Shown here: positions 46,801-55,015 of the stretch, in pieces
How positions within the stretch are numbered: position 1 is the stretch's first letter
Layout of the letters: every line of letters begins with the position of its first letter
From: Rheinheimera nanhaiensis E407-8
GTDB lineage: Bacteria; Pseudomonadota; Gammaproteobacteria; Enterobacterales; Alteromonadaceae
NCBI RefSeq assembly: GCF_000296695.1
Contig: NZ_BAFK01000002.1
Coordinates: forward strand, 224,365-288,364
Reading direction: 5' to 3'
Length of the DNA: 64,000 nt
Made by a program: the position numbers and the translations under genes
Notes under the pieces: model-generated
The model's input: the letters and a program-made list of their open reading frames with translations, nothing else
Databases searched by the model: none
Told to the model about the DNA's origin: nothing

Positions 46801-46989
46801 AGCGATTGTCTTGCCATCCGGGCTTATTGCCACGTTCATCCAGCTGCCCTGGTTAACCTTAATATTAACCTCATTAAACTGGCCCTGCGGCGCGTTAACA
46901 TTCCAGGCCGGGGCTTTGTCGGTTTCGGCATGCAGAAAAAAACTGCTTAGCATCAGTGCCAGCAGACTGGGTGTAAAAGCTTTCATCAT
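43813..46989 (-). CDS. Large secreted amidohydrolase with TolB-like propeller
   Basis: This 1058-aa protein has a signal peptide (ending SSFFLHA), then ~600 residues of TolB/WD40-like PD40 repeats (SPDGKYIAYTSDEGG, FSPDGKYIYFSQD and others). A C-terminal amidohydrolase domain follows, with GLFDAHAHG (metal-binding HxH), AIHDPSND, TIEHALP and NIGAHGQREG. Substrates of such hybrid enzymes are unknown; a cyclic amide or dipeptide-like compound in the periplasm is plausible. It is monocistronic, beginning after a divergent promoter region. Confidence 0.9.
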   Translation of the reverse strand: MMKAFTPSLLALMLSSFFLHAETDKAPAWNVNAPQGQFNEVNIKVNQGSWMNVAISPDGKTIAFDLLGDIYTMPVSGGQAKRLTPDIGWQMQPTFSPDGKYIAYTSDEGGGDNIWLMNADGSDQRAVTNETFRLLNSPAWSPDGEFIVARKHFTASRSLGAGEIWQYHKTGGSGIMLTERPNDQKDLGEPAFSPDGKYIYFSQDDTPGKTFHYSKDSESGIYKIKRFERESGKWEVVLDGAGGAIRPTPSPDGKYLAYIRRVDFQSTLFLYDLQNGEHIKLYDGLDRDMQETWAIHGVYPTLAWTPDNKALLFWSGGEIKQLSVADKKLATVPFSVDTTKQVQTAVRIKQNLDQEQFDTKMLRFVQVSPDGKQAVFTALGHLYITDVANPKPRRLTKQSTDFEYYPQFSRDGKELVYVSWNDNSQGAVNILNLRNGRISKLTSEPGKYVEPVFSPDGKTVVYRKTGAGSLLPRQWSLNTGLYKISHKGGTPELISRNGRAPMFAAANDAVYAMDYGKAPSLIRIDLTKHSQQTLYTAKFGTEFKLSPDGKYLAFADRFKVFVTPFTERGSAIDVSGSDKQFPVKQLSVRAGEYISWAGDSRHLYWSLGPELYHASIDGLFGFDSKTDFAAKNGVNLGFNAAVDSPRGTVAFVGGQVITMNGDEVIQDGVVVVENNKIIAVGKRADIAIPVKAKVFDITGKTIMPGLFDAHAHGSQGSNQIIPQQNWLNYASLAFGVTAIHDPSNDTREVFAASEMQKAGRIAGPRIFSTGTILYGAEGAGYTSHIDSLEDAKFHLERLQKAGAFSVKSYNQPRRNQRQQVIQAARELNMMVVPEGGSLMQHNLSMIVDGHTTIEHALPAAKVYEDVKQLWQASGTAYTPTLNVAYGGIWGENYWYDKTEVWKHPKLRTYVPMDQLAPRSMRRPKAPEHHYNHFNVVKTAKELSDVGVIANIGAHGQREGLGAHWEIWMFAQGGMSPLEALKTATINPAKTFGMDHQLGSLEVGKLADLIVIDGNPLEDIRQSDRVTHTMVNGRLYDANSLNEIGLREVKRLPFEFEPR

Positions 46990-47240
46990 CGGTTCCTTGG
47001 AGGTGAGCTGTTATTATTATCAGAATATGGCTTACCAGAGTGACATAAACTGGTTGCAGAGTTAAGTTTTTGCTGGCTGCAGTGCGCTGAAAGTCACTAC
47101 ATAGGAGACAAAGTGCGCTATTGTTGCATTTTACTGCTTTGCAAGGATATTGCTGAGCCAGATCAAAGGTTCAGGAAATCAGTCTTGTAATATAGCCGCA
47201 ACTGGTACAGATTTTACAGGGCACATAAGCGGAGTCTGAG

Positions 47241-47588
47241 ATGAAATTTAAACTTATTATGGTGTTTACCGACATTGATAAAACCGACAAGTTGCTGGAC
47301 GCCGCCCGGCAAGCTGGTGCTACGGGAGCGACGATTATCTCCAGTGCAAAAGGGCAGGGCCTTGGCAAAGCCATCGGTATTTTTGGTCTGGAGCTGTTAA
47401 ACCCCCGTGATGTAATTCTGGTGCTGGTAGAGCAGCGCCGCGCCGACCATGTGTTGGAAACCATAGTAGATATTGGTGGGCTGGATGAAAAGCTGGATAC
47501 CGGCATTGCCATCATGCTGGACGTTGAACGTGCGCTAGGGTTAACTGAACATATCCGCACGCTGGAACGTAACATTCCGGTTGAGTAA
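47241..47588 (+). CDS. PII-like protein upstream of K+/H+ antiporter
   Basis: This 115-aa protein has the PII fold opening MKFKLIMVFTDIDKTDKLLDAARQAGATGATI and a short T-loop replacement (SAKGQGLGKAIGIFGLELL). No uridylylation Tyr is present. It is a second PII-like protein in the window and lies 167 bp upstream of a K+/H+ antiporter on the same strand, suggesting control of ion transport. SD GGAG lies near 47230. Confidence 0.85.
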   Translation: MKFKLIMVFTDIDKTDKLLDAARQAGATGATIISSAKGQGLGKAIGIFGLELLNPRDVILVLVEQRRADHVLETIVDIGGLDEKLDTGIAIMLDVERALGLTEHIRTLERNIPVE

Positions 47589-47755
47589 CCCACCATTAGC
47601 CCTAAACAGACAAACCGGCAAATTTATCTGTTAGTACTGGTCAGCCGGACCGCGTCATTGCTATTATTGCGCTAAGTTATTGACATAGCATAAAGGTCTG
47701 CCAGTTTAGGCTGGCAGGCCAGCCGCTTTTCTGTTTAGCGAGAGCTCATATCATC

Positions 47756-49513
47756 ATGTTTGTTGTCGACCAATTAATAATGCTGGCCGCTATTCTGATT
47801 TTGCTGGGTATTTTATCCAGCAAACTGTCGGCCCGGCTTGGCTTACCTATGCTGGTGCTGTTTTTACTGGTCGGTATGCTGGCAGGTGAGGACGGCATTG
47901 GCCGTATTGCCTTTGACAACCCGCAAGCAGCGCATGCGCTGGGTACGCTGGCACTGGCACTGATTTTGTTTGACGGCGGCTTACAAACGCCGGTGCAGTC
48001 AATTAAACAGGTGTGGAAACCTGCCTCTATACTCGCCACGCTGGGTGTATTGATTACAGCCGTGGCGACTGGTGTCGCAGCCAGTTACATCCTGCAAATT
48101 AGTTTACTGGAAGGTCTGCTGCTGGGCGCTATCGTTGGTTCAACGGATGCGGCTGCAGTATTTTCGTTGTTGCGTAATGCCGGTATTAACCTTAACAGCC
48201 GGCTTAAATCGACTCTTGAAATAGAAAGCGCCTCGAACGATCCGATGGCTATTTTCCTCACTGTAGGTTTGTTGGAAATTTTGGTTAACGGCCTAAAGCC
48301 TGGCGTGGGTTTGTTGCAGTTGTTTTTGCTGCAAATGGGGCTGGGTGCCATCATTGGCTTAGCAGTTGGCTACGGCATTATCAGTATTATCAATCGTATT
48401 CATCTGCAGGCCAGTGGTTTATATCCGATAATGGTTACGGCCGCGGGCTTACTGGCGTTTGGTGTGGCGGCCAACCTGGGCGGTAGTGGCTTTTTGGCGG
48501 TATTTATTTGCGGTGTTATTGTCGGCAATGCCCGCTTTGTATTTCAGCGCACCACATTTTTATTTCACGACGGTCTGGCCTGGCTAAGCCAAATAACCAT
48601 GTTTGTTATGTTGGGCTTGTTAATTACACCTAGTTCGTTACTTACAGTATGGTGGCAGGGTTTATTAATTGCCGCGGTGTTAGTATTTGTCGCCCGGCCT
48701 ATTGCGGTGCTACCTGTGCTAAAGCTGTTCGGTTTTAACAGCCGCGAAATGACATTGGTATCCTGGGTAGGGCTTCGTGGTTCTGTGCCGATTATTCTGG
48801 CGATTTTTCCGCTGATGTTTGGTCTTGGTAGTGCCGAGCTGATTTTTAACGTGGTGTTTTTCGTGGTATTGATTTCGGCAACCTTACAAGGCTCAACTTT
48901 GGCCTGGGTGGCGCGTAAGCTAAAATTGATTGAACCCTTACCGGCTAAAGCGCCAGCTACACTGGAGATTACCTCATTAGGTGAGGTAGACGCCGAGATT
49001 GTTGAATACACCTTGTCGGATAACTCGCGGGCAGCCAACCGTCGTTTAGCCCGTATGGCACTGCCCGAAGGTGTGGTGGTGGCGATGATTACCCGGCAGG
49101 AAAAAGTGATACCGCCGCGCGGGTCTACGGTGTTGCAGGCCAACGATCATCTGTTTGTGGTGATGAAAAACGACTATAAAGCCATAGTAGAGCAGGTATT
49201 TGCCGACAAAGGCTTCAAACCGGCCAAAGTAGCCACTGAGTTCAGACTTAAAGGCACCAGCACGCTGATGGATATCGATTGGTGTTTTGGCTTTAATTTA
49301 GCTCTGAGCCATGCAGATATGTCGCTGGAGCAATTGTGTAAACAGCAACTGGGTGACACCCTGGCAGAACAGCAACAGTTTAGCATAGAGCAGTATCAGT
49401 TTACTGTGGCCGAAATGGTCGGTGAGCGGGTCACTACGGTATTGCTGCATGTTGTTGCGCAGACTGAGGCCGATACGGCATCGTCTGGTGCAGACAACGC
49501 AGTGTCTGAATGA
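47756..49513 (+). CDS. nhaP2: Potassium/proton antiporter, CPA1 family with RCK_C domain
   Basis: This 585-aa protein has ~12 TM helices (residues ~1-385) of the Na+/H+ exchanger fold with LALILFDGGLQTP, GAIVGSTDAAAVF and SASNDPMAIFLT, the ion-site Asp pair motif of CPA1/NhaP. A cytoplasmic RCK_C domain follows at ~415-490 (LARMALPEGVVVAMITRQEKVIPPRGSTVLQAND, in parts). NhaP2/CvrA expels K+ in exchange for H+. The RCK_C domain senses nucleotides. Two small genes follow in the same direction. Confidence 0.93.
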   Translation: MFVVDQLIMLAAILILLGILSSKLSARLGLPMLVLFLLVGMLAGEDGIGRIAFDNPQAAHALGTLALALILFDGGLQTPVQSIKQVWKPASILATLGVLITAVATGVAASYILQISLLEGLLLGAIVGSTDAAAVFSLLRNAGINLNSRLKSTLEIESASNDPMAIFLTVGLLEILVNGLKPGVGLLQLFLLQMGLGAIIGLAVGYGIISIINRIHLQASGLYPIMVTAAGLLAFGVAANLGGSGFLAVFICGVIVGNARFVFQRTTFLFHDGLAWLSQITMFVMLGLLITPSSLLTVWWQGLLIAAVLVFVARPIAVLPVLKLFGFNSREMTLVSWVGLRGSVPIILAIFPLMFGLGSAELIFNVVFFVVLISATLQGSTLAWVARKLKLIEPLPAKAPATLEITSLGEVDAEIVEYTLSDNSRAANRRLARMALPEGVVVAMITRQEKVIPPRGSTVLQANDHLFVVMKNDYKAIVEQVFADKGFKPAKVATEFRLKGTSTLMDIDWCFGFNLALSHADMSLEQLCKQQLGDTLAEQQQFSIEQYQFTVAEMVGERVTTVLLHVVAQTEADTASSGADNAVSE

Positions 49514-49523
49514 GAAAAATCTT

Positions 49524-49769
49524 GTGATTGAATCACCTTGTGTAGCCTGTTGCCGGCTAAACGCCGATAAAGTCTGTGTTGGCTGTTATCGTCATATTAC
49601 CGAAATAGTTGACTGGAACCGGCGTACAGATGATGAAAATGCGGCTATATTACAACAAGTTGCTATAAGAAAACGTCAGGCTGAGCACACAGGTGATATT
49701 GAAGGCCTTACCAGCCCAATTACTCAGGCCGAGTGGCAGGCGGCAAAACAACAGGTACGTAACCGTTAA
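49524..49769 (+). CDS. DUF1289-family small protein
   Basis: This 81-aa protein starts at GTG 49524 and opens IESPCVACCRLNADKVCVGCYRHI, with the four cysteines (CxxCC...CxxC) of DUF1289, probably a metal or Fe-S site. The family often follows antiporter or oxidoreductase genes and has unknown function. It starts 10 nt after the antiporter stop and 9 nt before mgtC-like, so it is in that operon. A longer frame from 49422 runs inside the antiporter gene and is rejected. Confidence 0.85.
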   Translation: MIESPCVACCRLNADKVCVGCYRHITEIVDWNRRTDDENAAILQQVAIRKRQAEHTGDIEGLTSPITQAEWQAAKQQVRNR

Positions 49770-49778
49770 GGAATAACT

Positions 49779-50333
49779 ATGGTTGACTGGCAGCTGGTGT
49801 TTAATATCAGTCCTTTTGCCTGGACTGAGCTGGGTACAGCATTACTGTGCGGTTTTATTATTGGCCTGGAGCGGCAGCTACGAGGTAAACCGGCCGGTAT
49901 ACGTACCAGTATTCTTATTGTGATGGGCACCTATGTGTTTATTGCCGCGTCGATGTCGGTGAACAGCAATATGACCGATCCGTCACGCATTATCGGCCAG
50001 GTGATTACCGGCGTTGGCTTTTTAGGTGCCGGTGTGATGCTGGCGCGTGATGGCATGGTACTGGGTGTAACCTCGGCTGCAACGATTTGGGTGCTGGCAG
50101 CTATTGGTGTCTGTATTGGCATCGGCCAGGATCTGGTAGCAATAAAACTGTCGGTACTGGTGGTGGCGGTATTGGTGGGTATAGATATACTGGAGAATTC
50201 ATCGTCAGCGATGCGCCGTGGCGTGCATCGTACTTACAATGAATGGTTGCACCGGGCTAATGGGAGTTTGTTTGGCCGGCGGAAAGAGGATCAGGTTGCT
50301 GCGGCAAAGCAGGATATTGACGACCCGCATTAA
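49779..50333 (+). CDS. MgtC/SapB-family membrane protein
   Basis: This 184-aa protein has four to five TM helices, with the family patterns GTALLCGFIIGLERQLRGKPAGIRTSILIVMGT and ITGVGFLGAGVM (each in parts). MgtC proteins help with growth at low magnesium and modulate F-ATPase; the true activity is uncertain. It is the third gene of the antiporter operon, ends in a strong terminator, and adds to the ion-homeostasis theme. Confidence 0.9.
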   Translation: MVDWQLVFNISPFAWTELGTALLCGFIIGLERQLRGKPAGIRTSILIVMGTYVFIAASMSVNSNMTDPSRIIGQVITGVGFLGAGVMLARDGMVLGVTSAATIWVLAAIGVCIGIGQDLVAIKLSVLVVAVLVGIDILENSSSAMRRGVHRTYNEWLHRANGSLFGRRKEDQVAAAKQDIDDPH

Positions 50334-50348
50334 CAACGGCATGCAATT

Positions 50349-50377
50349 AAAAAAGGCGCTATAAAAGCGCCTTTTTT
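50349..50377. terminator. Bidirectional rho-independent terminator
   Basis: AAAAAAGGCGCT / AGCGCCTTTTTT with a 5-nt loop lies between the convergent MgtC-like and DUF3718 genes. Confidence 0.93.
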
Positions 50378-50392
50378 ATGAAAATCAGTATA

Positions 50393-50764
50393 TTAGCTGG
50401 CGCTACGCTCTTTGATCGTGTTAATGATTGGCGAGCTGGCAAAACCATTGCTATTGGCCCACTCGATATCACCTGAAGCGGCTACCTGGCTGCCTGGTAA
50501 CTGGCTGATAATAAAGCCGGCAGCGTCTGCAGCGTTGTGCTTAATAGCGTGGCGAACCAGTGGTAAACCGTCACATACGATACCATCGTAAACGTTACGC
50601 AGACGTAAACGGTTGTCTGATAAGGCTTTGCGCAGGTTATTTTTGTTATCTGCAGCAACGTAAGAGCAGATAGACATGGCTAACTGGTCGTCGGCAGCAA
50701 CCGGAGCACTGATAAATGAAGTAGTGGCGATAACAGCGGCTAAAGTGAATAATTTTGCTTTCAT
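50393..50764 (-). CDS. DUF3718-family exported protein, downstream of c-di-GMP riboswitch
   Basis: This 123-aa protein has a signal peptide (MKAKLFTLAAVIATTSFISAPVAA) and two conserved cysteines in the DUF3718-like pattern MSICSYVAADNKNNLRKALSDNRLRLRNVYDGIVCDG. Function is unknown; it is probably periplasmic. ATG 50764 has GGAG 8 nt upstream; the frame from 50794 would spoil the signal. The 5' leader of about 230 nt contains a cyclic-di-GMP-I riboswitch, so expression should follow c-di-GMP levels. Confidence 0.85.
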   Translation of the reverse strand: MKAKLFTLAAVIATTSFISAPVAADDQLAMSICSYVAADNKNNLRKALSDNRLRLRNVYDGIVCDGLPLVRHAIKHNAADAAGFIISQLPGSQVAASGDIEWANSNGFASSPIINTIKERSAS

Positions 50765-50881
50765 ATTCAAGCTCCAAAATGAGTTAAGGTTCAATCATCA
50801 GTACAACAACTGTTGCAACACACGAAAGGACATAAGGCATGTCGTTTAACTCTGACAGAGCAGAATAAACATCGCACTTAG

Positions 50882-50985
50882 CGACGGCAGCCCAGCTATC
50901 GTAGAAGTCAGCTTACTGACAACCTTAGACCTGAAGCTTTGCGTGTTCACCCTTTCGGGTGACTTGCCTTTCGAGCGTGCGCATT
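50882..50985 (-). ncRNA. Cyclic-di-GMP-I (GEMM) riboswitch
   Basis: Read on the minus strand, the aptamer shows GAAAGGCAAGTC (GGCAA J-region, + 50961-50972). Next come a CCCGAAAGGG GAAA-tetraloop hairpin (+ 50948-50960), ACGCAAAGC (+ 50937-50945) and the CTAAGG tetraloop-receptor strand (+ 50923-50928). The closing GATAGCTGGGCTGCC follows. The order and spacing match the GEMM-I consensus. No U-tract terminator is obvious between the aptamer and the DUF3718 start. Confidence 0.87.
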
Positions 50986-51058
50986 CTAATAAGCGCTTAA
51001 TTTTTATGCAAGCGAAATTTTCAGCAAAACAAAAATATTTTTAACTTTAATCGCTTAG

Positions 51059-51694
51059 CTAAACAGCCCTGATGGCGGCAGTGTTGCTGGCGCACTGCTG
51101 GGTAACCAGTGTTAGCGCCTCGCAGGTAAGCTTCGCACTCATGCTGGCAGCACCGGCAAGGCGGCAAGCTTGTTCTGGCAGTAACGGCAGTTTTAGCAGA
51201 GCACCCTGTAAATTAGTGTTCTGATGTTTGATATAGTGCATTAAACCATAATAAGCATGGTTGGCGACGCCAGTGCCGGCATGATAAGACAATTGAGCCG
51301 GGATCTGTTGCTGTTGCAAGGTACTGACCAGTGCTGCCAGCGGCAGGTTGCTAAAGTAAGCGGCCGGGCCATGTTGTGCGGTCAGGCTGTCTTTGGCAAT
51401 CTGGTTATCCTGATCCGGGCTTAGGCAGTGGTTAATATTTAGCGCAACCTTTTCCAGGCTGATTTGTGTTTGTGCTGCATCTTGTGCCAGCAGCAACAGC
51501 ACCGCCGGTTTATGCTGGGTAATCAGCTGCTCCAGCACGACTAAACTGCGTTTAAATGCATAAGGCAGTGCAGCTAACTGCAGCTGATAGCCGTCAGTGC
51601 TGCCAGTCTTCACCAGCGGTGTTAACGCATTAAATAAGGTGTGCTTATCCTGTGGGCTGGCCGCATCCAACGCGGCAAGTAGTATGGTACGCAT
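51059..51694 (-). CDS. Pyroglutamyl-peptidase I homologue lacking catalytic residues
   Basis: This 211-aa protein is colinear with pyroglutamyl-peptidase I (Pcp): ISLEKVALNIN with E81, YHAGTGVANHAYYGLMHY, and LLKLPLLPEQA. In active enzymes the nucleophile Cys144 sits in AGTYVCN and His168 in FIHIP. Here these positions are Ala144 and Lys168, and the N-terminal GFDPFG is ALDAAS. So the peptidase is probably inactive, although the frame is intact. It follows glpK by 46 nt and may be cotranscribed. A new function or early decay are both possible. Confidence 0.85.
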   Translation of the reverse strand: MRTILLAALDAASPQDKHTLFNALTPLVKTGSTDGYQLQLAALPYAFKRSLVVLEQLITQHKPAVLLLLAQDAAQTQISLEKVALNINHCLSPDQDNQIAKDSLTAQHGPAAYFSNLPLAALVSTLQQQQIPAQLSYHAGTGVANHAYYGLMHYIKHQNTNLQGALLKLPLLPEQACRLAGAASMSAKLTCEALTLVTQQCASNTAAIRAV

Positions 51695-51740
51695 CGGCGT
51701 TCTGCTCCTTCAGCTTAGCGCTGTTAACATACTACAGCCG

Positions 51741-53237
51741 TTAGTGTATTGCCAGATCCAGCACCAGTAGCGATGACACTGCGCGCTGCCAGCGCTGCTG
51801 CAACTGCTGTGCGCTGTCATTGCTAAGCTGTGGCGATAGCCTCTGGCCAGCGCGCCATACCTGGCTGATGTCCGTTAGCTTTGTAAACCAGCCCAGCTGC
51901 AATGCCGCCAAAAAGGCGGCACCCAGTGCGGTGGCGTCACTGTTGGCAGCGGGCTCAACCCTAAGCTGGCAGATATCGGCCAGCGCCTGCAAAAACCATT
52001 GGTTTACCGTCATGCCGCCATCAACCCGCAGCTGGCTAATATTAATGCCATCACTTTGCATCGCCTTAAGTAAATCCTGGCTTTGATAGGCCACGCTTAA
52101 TAGTGCCGCGGCACAAAGTTGTGGCGCACCGCTGTCGCGTGTCATGCCAAGCAGTGCCGCTCTTACCTCAGGCTGCCAGTAGGGCGCACCCAGGCCGGTA
52201 AAGGCCGGGATCAGTAGTTCCGACTGCTGATAATAGCTTTGGCTGGCCAGGTGTTCTGTGTCACTGGCCTTTTGTATCACACCCAGCTTGTCGCGTAGCC
52301 ACTGCACCGTGGCGCCGGCCATAAAAATGCTGCCTTCCAGTGCATAGGTCGCCTGGCCGTTAAGTTGCCAGGCTAGGGTGCTTAATAACTTATGCTGGCT
52401 ACGTAGCACCTTTTTACCGGTATTGACCACCGTAAAGCAGCCAGTGCCATAGGTGCTTTTACTCATACCAGGCTCGGTGCAGGCCTGGCCCAGCAGTGCC
52501 GCTTGCTGATCGCCAATCATGCTTAATATCGGTATGGCAGTGCCAAACAGTTCTGCGCTGGTATGGCCAAACAAGCTGGCATTATCCTTAATGCTTGGTA
52601 GCAGCTGCGGCGGGATACTAAACAGCGTTAACAGCTCGTCATCCCAGTCTTGCTGTTGCAGGTTAAACAGCAGGGTGCGGCTGGCATTGCTGGCATCGGT
52701 GGCATGCACTTTACCGCCGGTCAGGCGCCACAGCAGATAGCTGTCGACGGTACCAAAACACAACTCGCCACGCTGTGCTTGCTGGCGTGCATCGGGCACG
52801 TGATCGAGCAGCCAACGTAGTTTAGTGGCAGAGAAATACGGGTCGGCTAACAGGCCGGTTTTTTGCTGCAGCAGCGGCTCCTGGCCGCTGGTTTTGAACT
52901 GCTGGCAATAATCGGCACTGCGCCTGTCTTGCCAGACAATGGCCGGATATACGCAGTGGCCGCTGTCTTTATGCCATAAAACGGTAGTTTCCCGCTGATT
53001 CGTTATGCCTAAAGCAGCAATATCGGCTGCGCTCAGTGTAGCTTGCTCAAGAGCCTGACGAATGCAGCTGACGACACTTTGCCACAGCTGCTCAGGGTCT
53101 TGTTCTACCCAACCAGGCTTGGGGTAATGTAAGCTAATTTCCTGCTGCGCTTGTGCCACCACCTCAAGCTGGCGGTTATACACTATGGCGCGGCTGGAGG
53201 TGGTGCCCTGGTCTATGGCAATCAGATAGTCTGGCAT
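51741..53237 (-). CDS. glpK: Glycerol kinase
   Basis: This FGGY-family kinase phosphorylates glycerol to glycerol-3-phosphate. The ATP-binding IDQGTTSSRAIVYN is at residues 7-20, with the WVEQDPEQLW block, GMIGDQQAALLGQ-type motif (LSMIGDQQAALLGQ) and the C-terminal RVDGGMTVNQWFLQALAD. At 498 aa it is full length. Neither glpF nor glpD is adjacent, so regulation is separate from the usual glp operon. Confidence 0.95.
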   Translation of the reverse strand: MPDYLIAIDQGTTSSRAIVYNRQLEVVAQAQQEISLHYPKPGWVEQDPEQLWQSVVSCIRQALEQATLSAADIAALGITNQRETTVLWHKDSGHCVYPAIVWQDRRSADYCQQFKTSGQEPLLQQKTGLLADPYFSATKLRWLLDHVPDARQQAQRGELCFGTVDSYLLWRLTGGKVHATDASNASRTLLFNLQQQDWDDELLTLFSIPPQLLPSIKDNASLFGHTSAELFGTAIPILSMIGDQQAALLGQACTEPGMSKSTYGTGCFTVVNTGKKVLRSQHKLLSTLAWQLNGQATYALEGSIFMAGATVQWLRDKLGVIQKASDTEHLASQSYYQQSELLIPAFTGLGAPYWQPEVRAALLGMTRDSGAPQLCAAALLSVAYQSQDLLKAMQSDGINISQLRVDGGMTVNQWFLQALADICQLRVEPAANSDATALGAAFLAALQLGWFTKLTDISQVWRAGQRLSPQLSNDSAQQLQQRWQRAVSSLLVLDLAIH

Positions 53238-53322
53238 GGTGTAACGCTTAACCTTTTGCTTTAGTTATTGTTTAGCCTAGCAGCAAACGGCTACACTGCC
53301 TATCAGTAAAGCGGAGGCCATG

Positions 53323-53646
53323 ATGATAGTAACGTTTAAAACCAAAGCCAGTGGTGATGTGACCTATACCGGTGACATTGCCCTGACGCTGCTGAAGATG
53401 ATGGGGCGCGATGATAAAGTGCCTTCTGCTTTATATGCTGAGGATGTCACACCGGCGCTTGAAGCGCTGCGCGCTGCACTGGCGCAGTATGTTGCCCGCC
53501 AACAGGCTGAATCGGCTAACCATGACAAGGATCCTCATCAGGACGCTGCACAAAAGCGCAGCATTGCGCTAACGGTGCGGGCGCAGCCTTTATTGCAGTT
53601 ACTGGAAAAAGCGGCGAAAAAACACTCCCCGGTGCTGTGGCAATAA
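53323..53646 (+). CDS. DUF1840-family protein
   Basis: This 107-aa cytosolic protein has the DUF1840 pattern MIVTFKTKASGDVTYTGDIALTLLKMMG and a conserved C-terminal RAQPLLQLLEKAAKKHSPVLW. Function is unknown. The second of two adjacent ATGs (53323) is preferred because it lies 5 nt after GGAGG. It is divergent from glpK and convergent with the histidine kinase. Confidence 0.85.
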   Translation: MIVTFKTKASGDVTYTGDIALTLLKMMGRDDKVPSALYAEDVTPALEALRAALAQYVARQQAESANHDKDPHQDAAQKRSIALTVRAQPLLQLLEKAAKKHSPVLWQ

Positions 53647-53680
53647 CTTAGTGTGCTGACAGCCTGTCGCTAGGCTGTGA

Positions 53681-55015
53681 TCAGTTTGGCCGGGCCGGCA
53701 GGCTGAGCTGCACCTGTAGCCCGCTTTGGGTATTGCCAAGCCAGATATTACTTAGTTGGATACTACCGCCGTGTGCTTCTATAATGTCGCGGCATAAACT
53801 TAAGCCTATGCCCGAGCCACCGGTTTTACTGGTGTAAAACGGCACCAGCGCATGTTGTAGCTGCTCGTCACTCATGCCACCACCATTATCGCGCACACAG
53901 ATTAACAGCTCTGTAGCCTGCTCGCTAAAGCTAAGGCTGATAAGATGTGGCGCTGAGCCAGACTCATGGGCATTTTTAATAATATTCAGCAACGCCTGCT
54001 GCAACTGCTGCGCATCGGCTTGCCAGGTGCGCATGGGCAACTCGCCGCTCAGCTCAAACTCGTATAAATCCTGTAACTGATTAACCAGTCTGGGCCAGTT
54101 AACCGGGCTAAGGTTGGGGCGGGGTAGTTTGGCAAACTGTATATAGCCCTGCACAAATTGGTTAAGTGCCTGGCTGCGCTCGCTGAGGGTGCTAAACAGG
54201 CCTGCCAGTTCGTTTTGTTGTAAGGCTCTGGCACGCTGCTCACCGCTAAACGCCAGCGATGACAGCGGCGCCAGGGTATTATTCAGCTCGTGGCCTATGA
54301 CTCTTAGCAATTTTTTCCAGGCGTTTAGCTCCTCACGCTGAATTTCCCGTGTCATTGGTTTGAGTAAAATAAGCTGATGATGCTGCTGATTTAACTGAAA
54401 CTGACTGAGCGACAAATGCCAGATGCTGTTATCGGGCAAATGCAGCAGGCCTTGCTGTTTGGCGGCTATAGCCTTCGCCAATAGCGGGTGGGCGCTAAGT
54501 ACAGTGTTAAGCCTGGCACCGTCGAAAGCTTTACCCTGGCTTAGCAATTGGCGCGCTGCAGGGTTACTCATCAGGATAATATCTTGCCGGTCGGTTAGTA
54601 GCAGCGCACTGGGGCTGCTTTGTAACACGGTGTCCAGCAGTAATTCGCGCTGGTACAGCGTGGCACGCTCTTTTCGCAGCTGGGCTGACATCAAGTTTAA
54701 ACTGCCGGCCAGCGCGCTTAACTCGTGTACAACAAGCTGATTGGCGTTGGTATTAAAGCTGCCATCCTGCAGGTTTTGTGCATGCAGGTTAACGGCGTTC
54801 ACTTCGCGCCATAGCGGCGCCATTGCCCACCGTTGTAACAACGCCAGTACAATGCCGGCAGCAATAATACTGGCACTGAGGCGCCAGTCAGCTGTGTAAA
54901 ACTGCTGTTGCAACACAAGTAACAGCAGGGTTAGCGCCAGACATACAAGGTCAAGCCGCCGTTGGCTGCCCAGGCGCAGTGCTTTGGCAACGTATTGGCG
55001 GTTAGGGCGCGGCAA
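53681..55015 (-). CDS. NtrY-type sensor histidine kinase
   Basis: This 444-aa kinase has two TM helices (~residues 22-38 and 46-64), a HAMP-like linker, a PAS-like segment (~120-225) and a HisKA-like block with H242 in VIGHELNNTLAPL. The ATPase domain has NIIKNAHES (N box) and GGSGIGLSLCRDI (G2 box). It starts at TTG 55015, overlapping the regulator by 14 nt. Longer frames to 55156 lie inside the regulator and are rejected. It is the last gene of the export operon and pairs with the regulator upstream. The N-terminus has almost no periplasmic loop, suggesting membrane or cytosolic sensing. Confidence 0.88.
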   Translation of the reverse strand: MPRPNRQYVAKALRLGSQRRLDLVCLALTLLLLVLQQQFYTADWRLSASIIAAGIVLALLQRWAMAPLWREVNAVNLHAQNLQDGSFNTNANQLVVHELSALAGSLNLMSAQLRKERATLYQRELLLDTVLQSSPSALLLTDRQDIILMSNPAARQLLSQGKAFDGARLNTVLSAHPLLAKAIAAKQQGLLHLPDNSIWHLSLSQFQLNQQHHQLILLKPMTREIQREELNAWKKLLRVIGHELNNTLAPLSSLAFSGEQRARALQQNELAGLFSTLSERSQALNQFVQGYIQFAKLPRPNLSPVNWPRLVNQLQDLYEFELSGELPMRTWQADAQQLQQALLNIIKNAHESGSAPHLISLSFSEQATELLICVRDNGGGMSDEQLQHALVPFYTSKTGGSGIGLSLCRDIIEAHGGSIQLSNIWLGNTQSGLQVQLSLPARPN

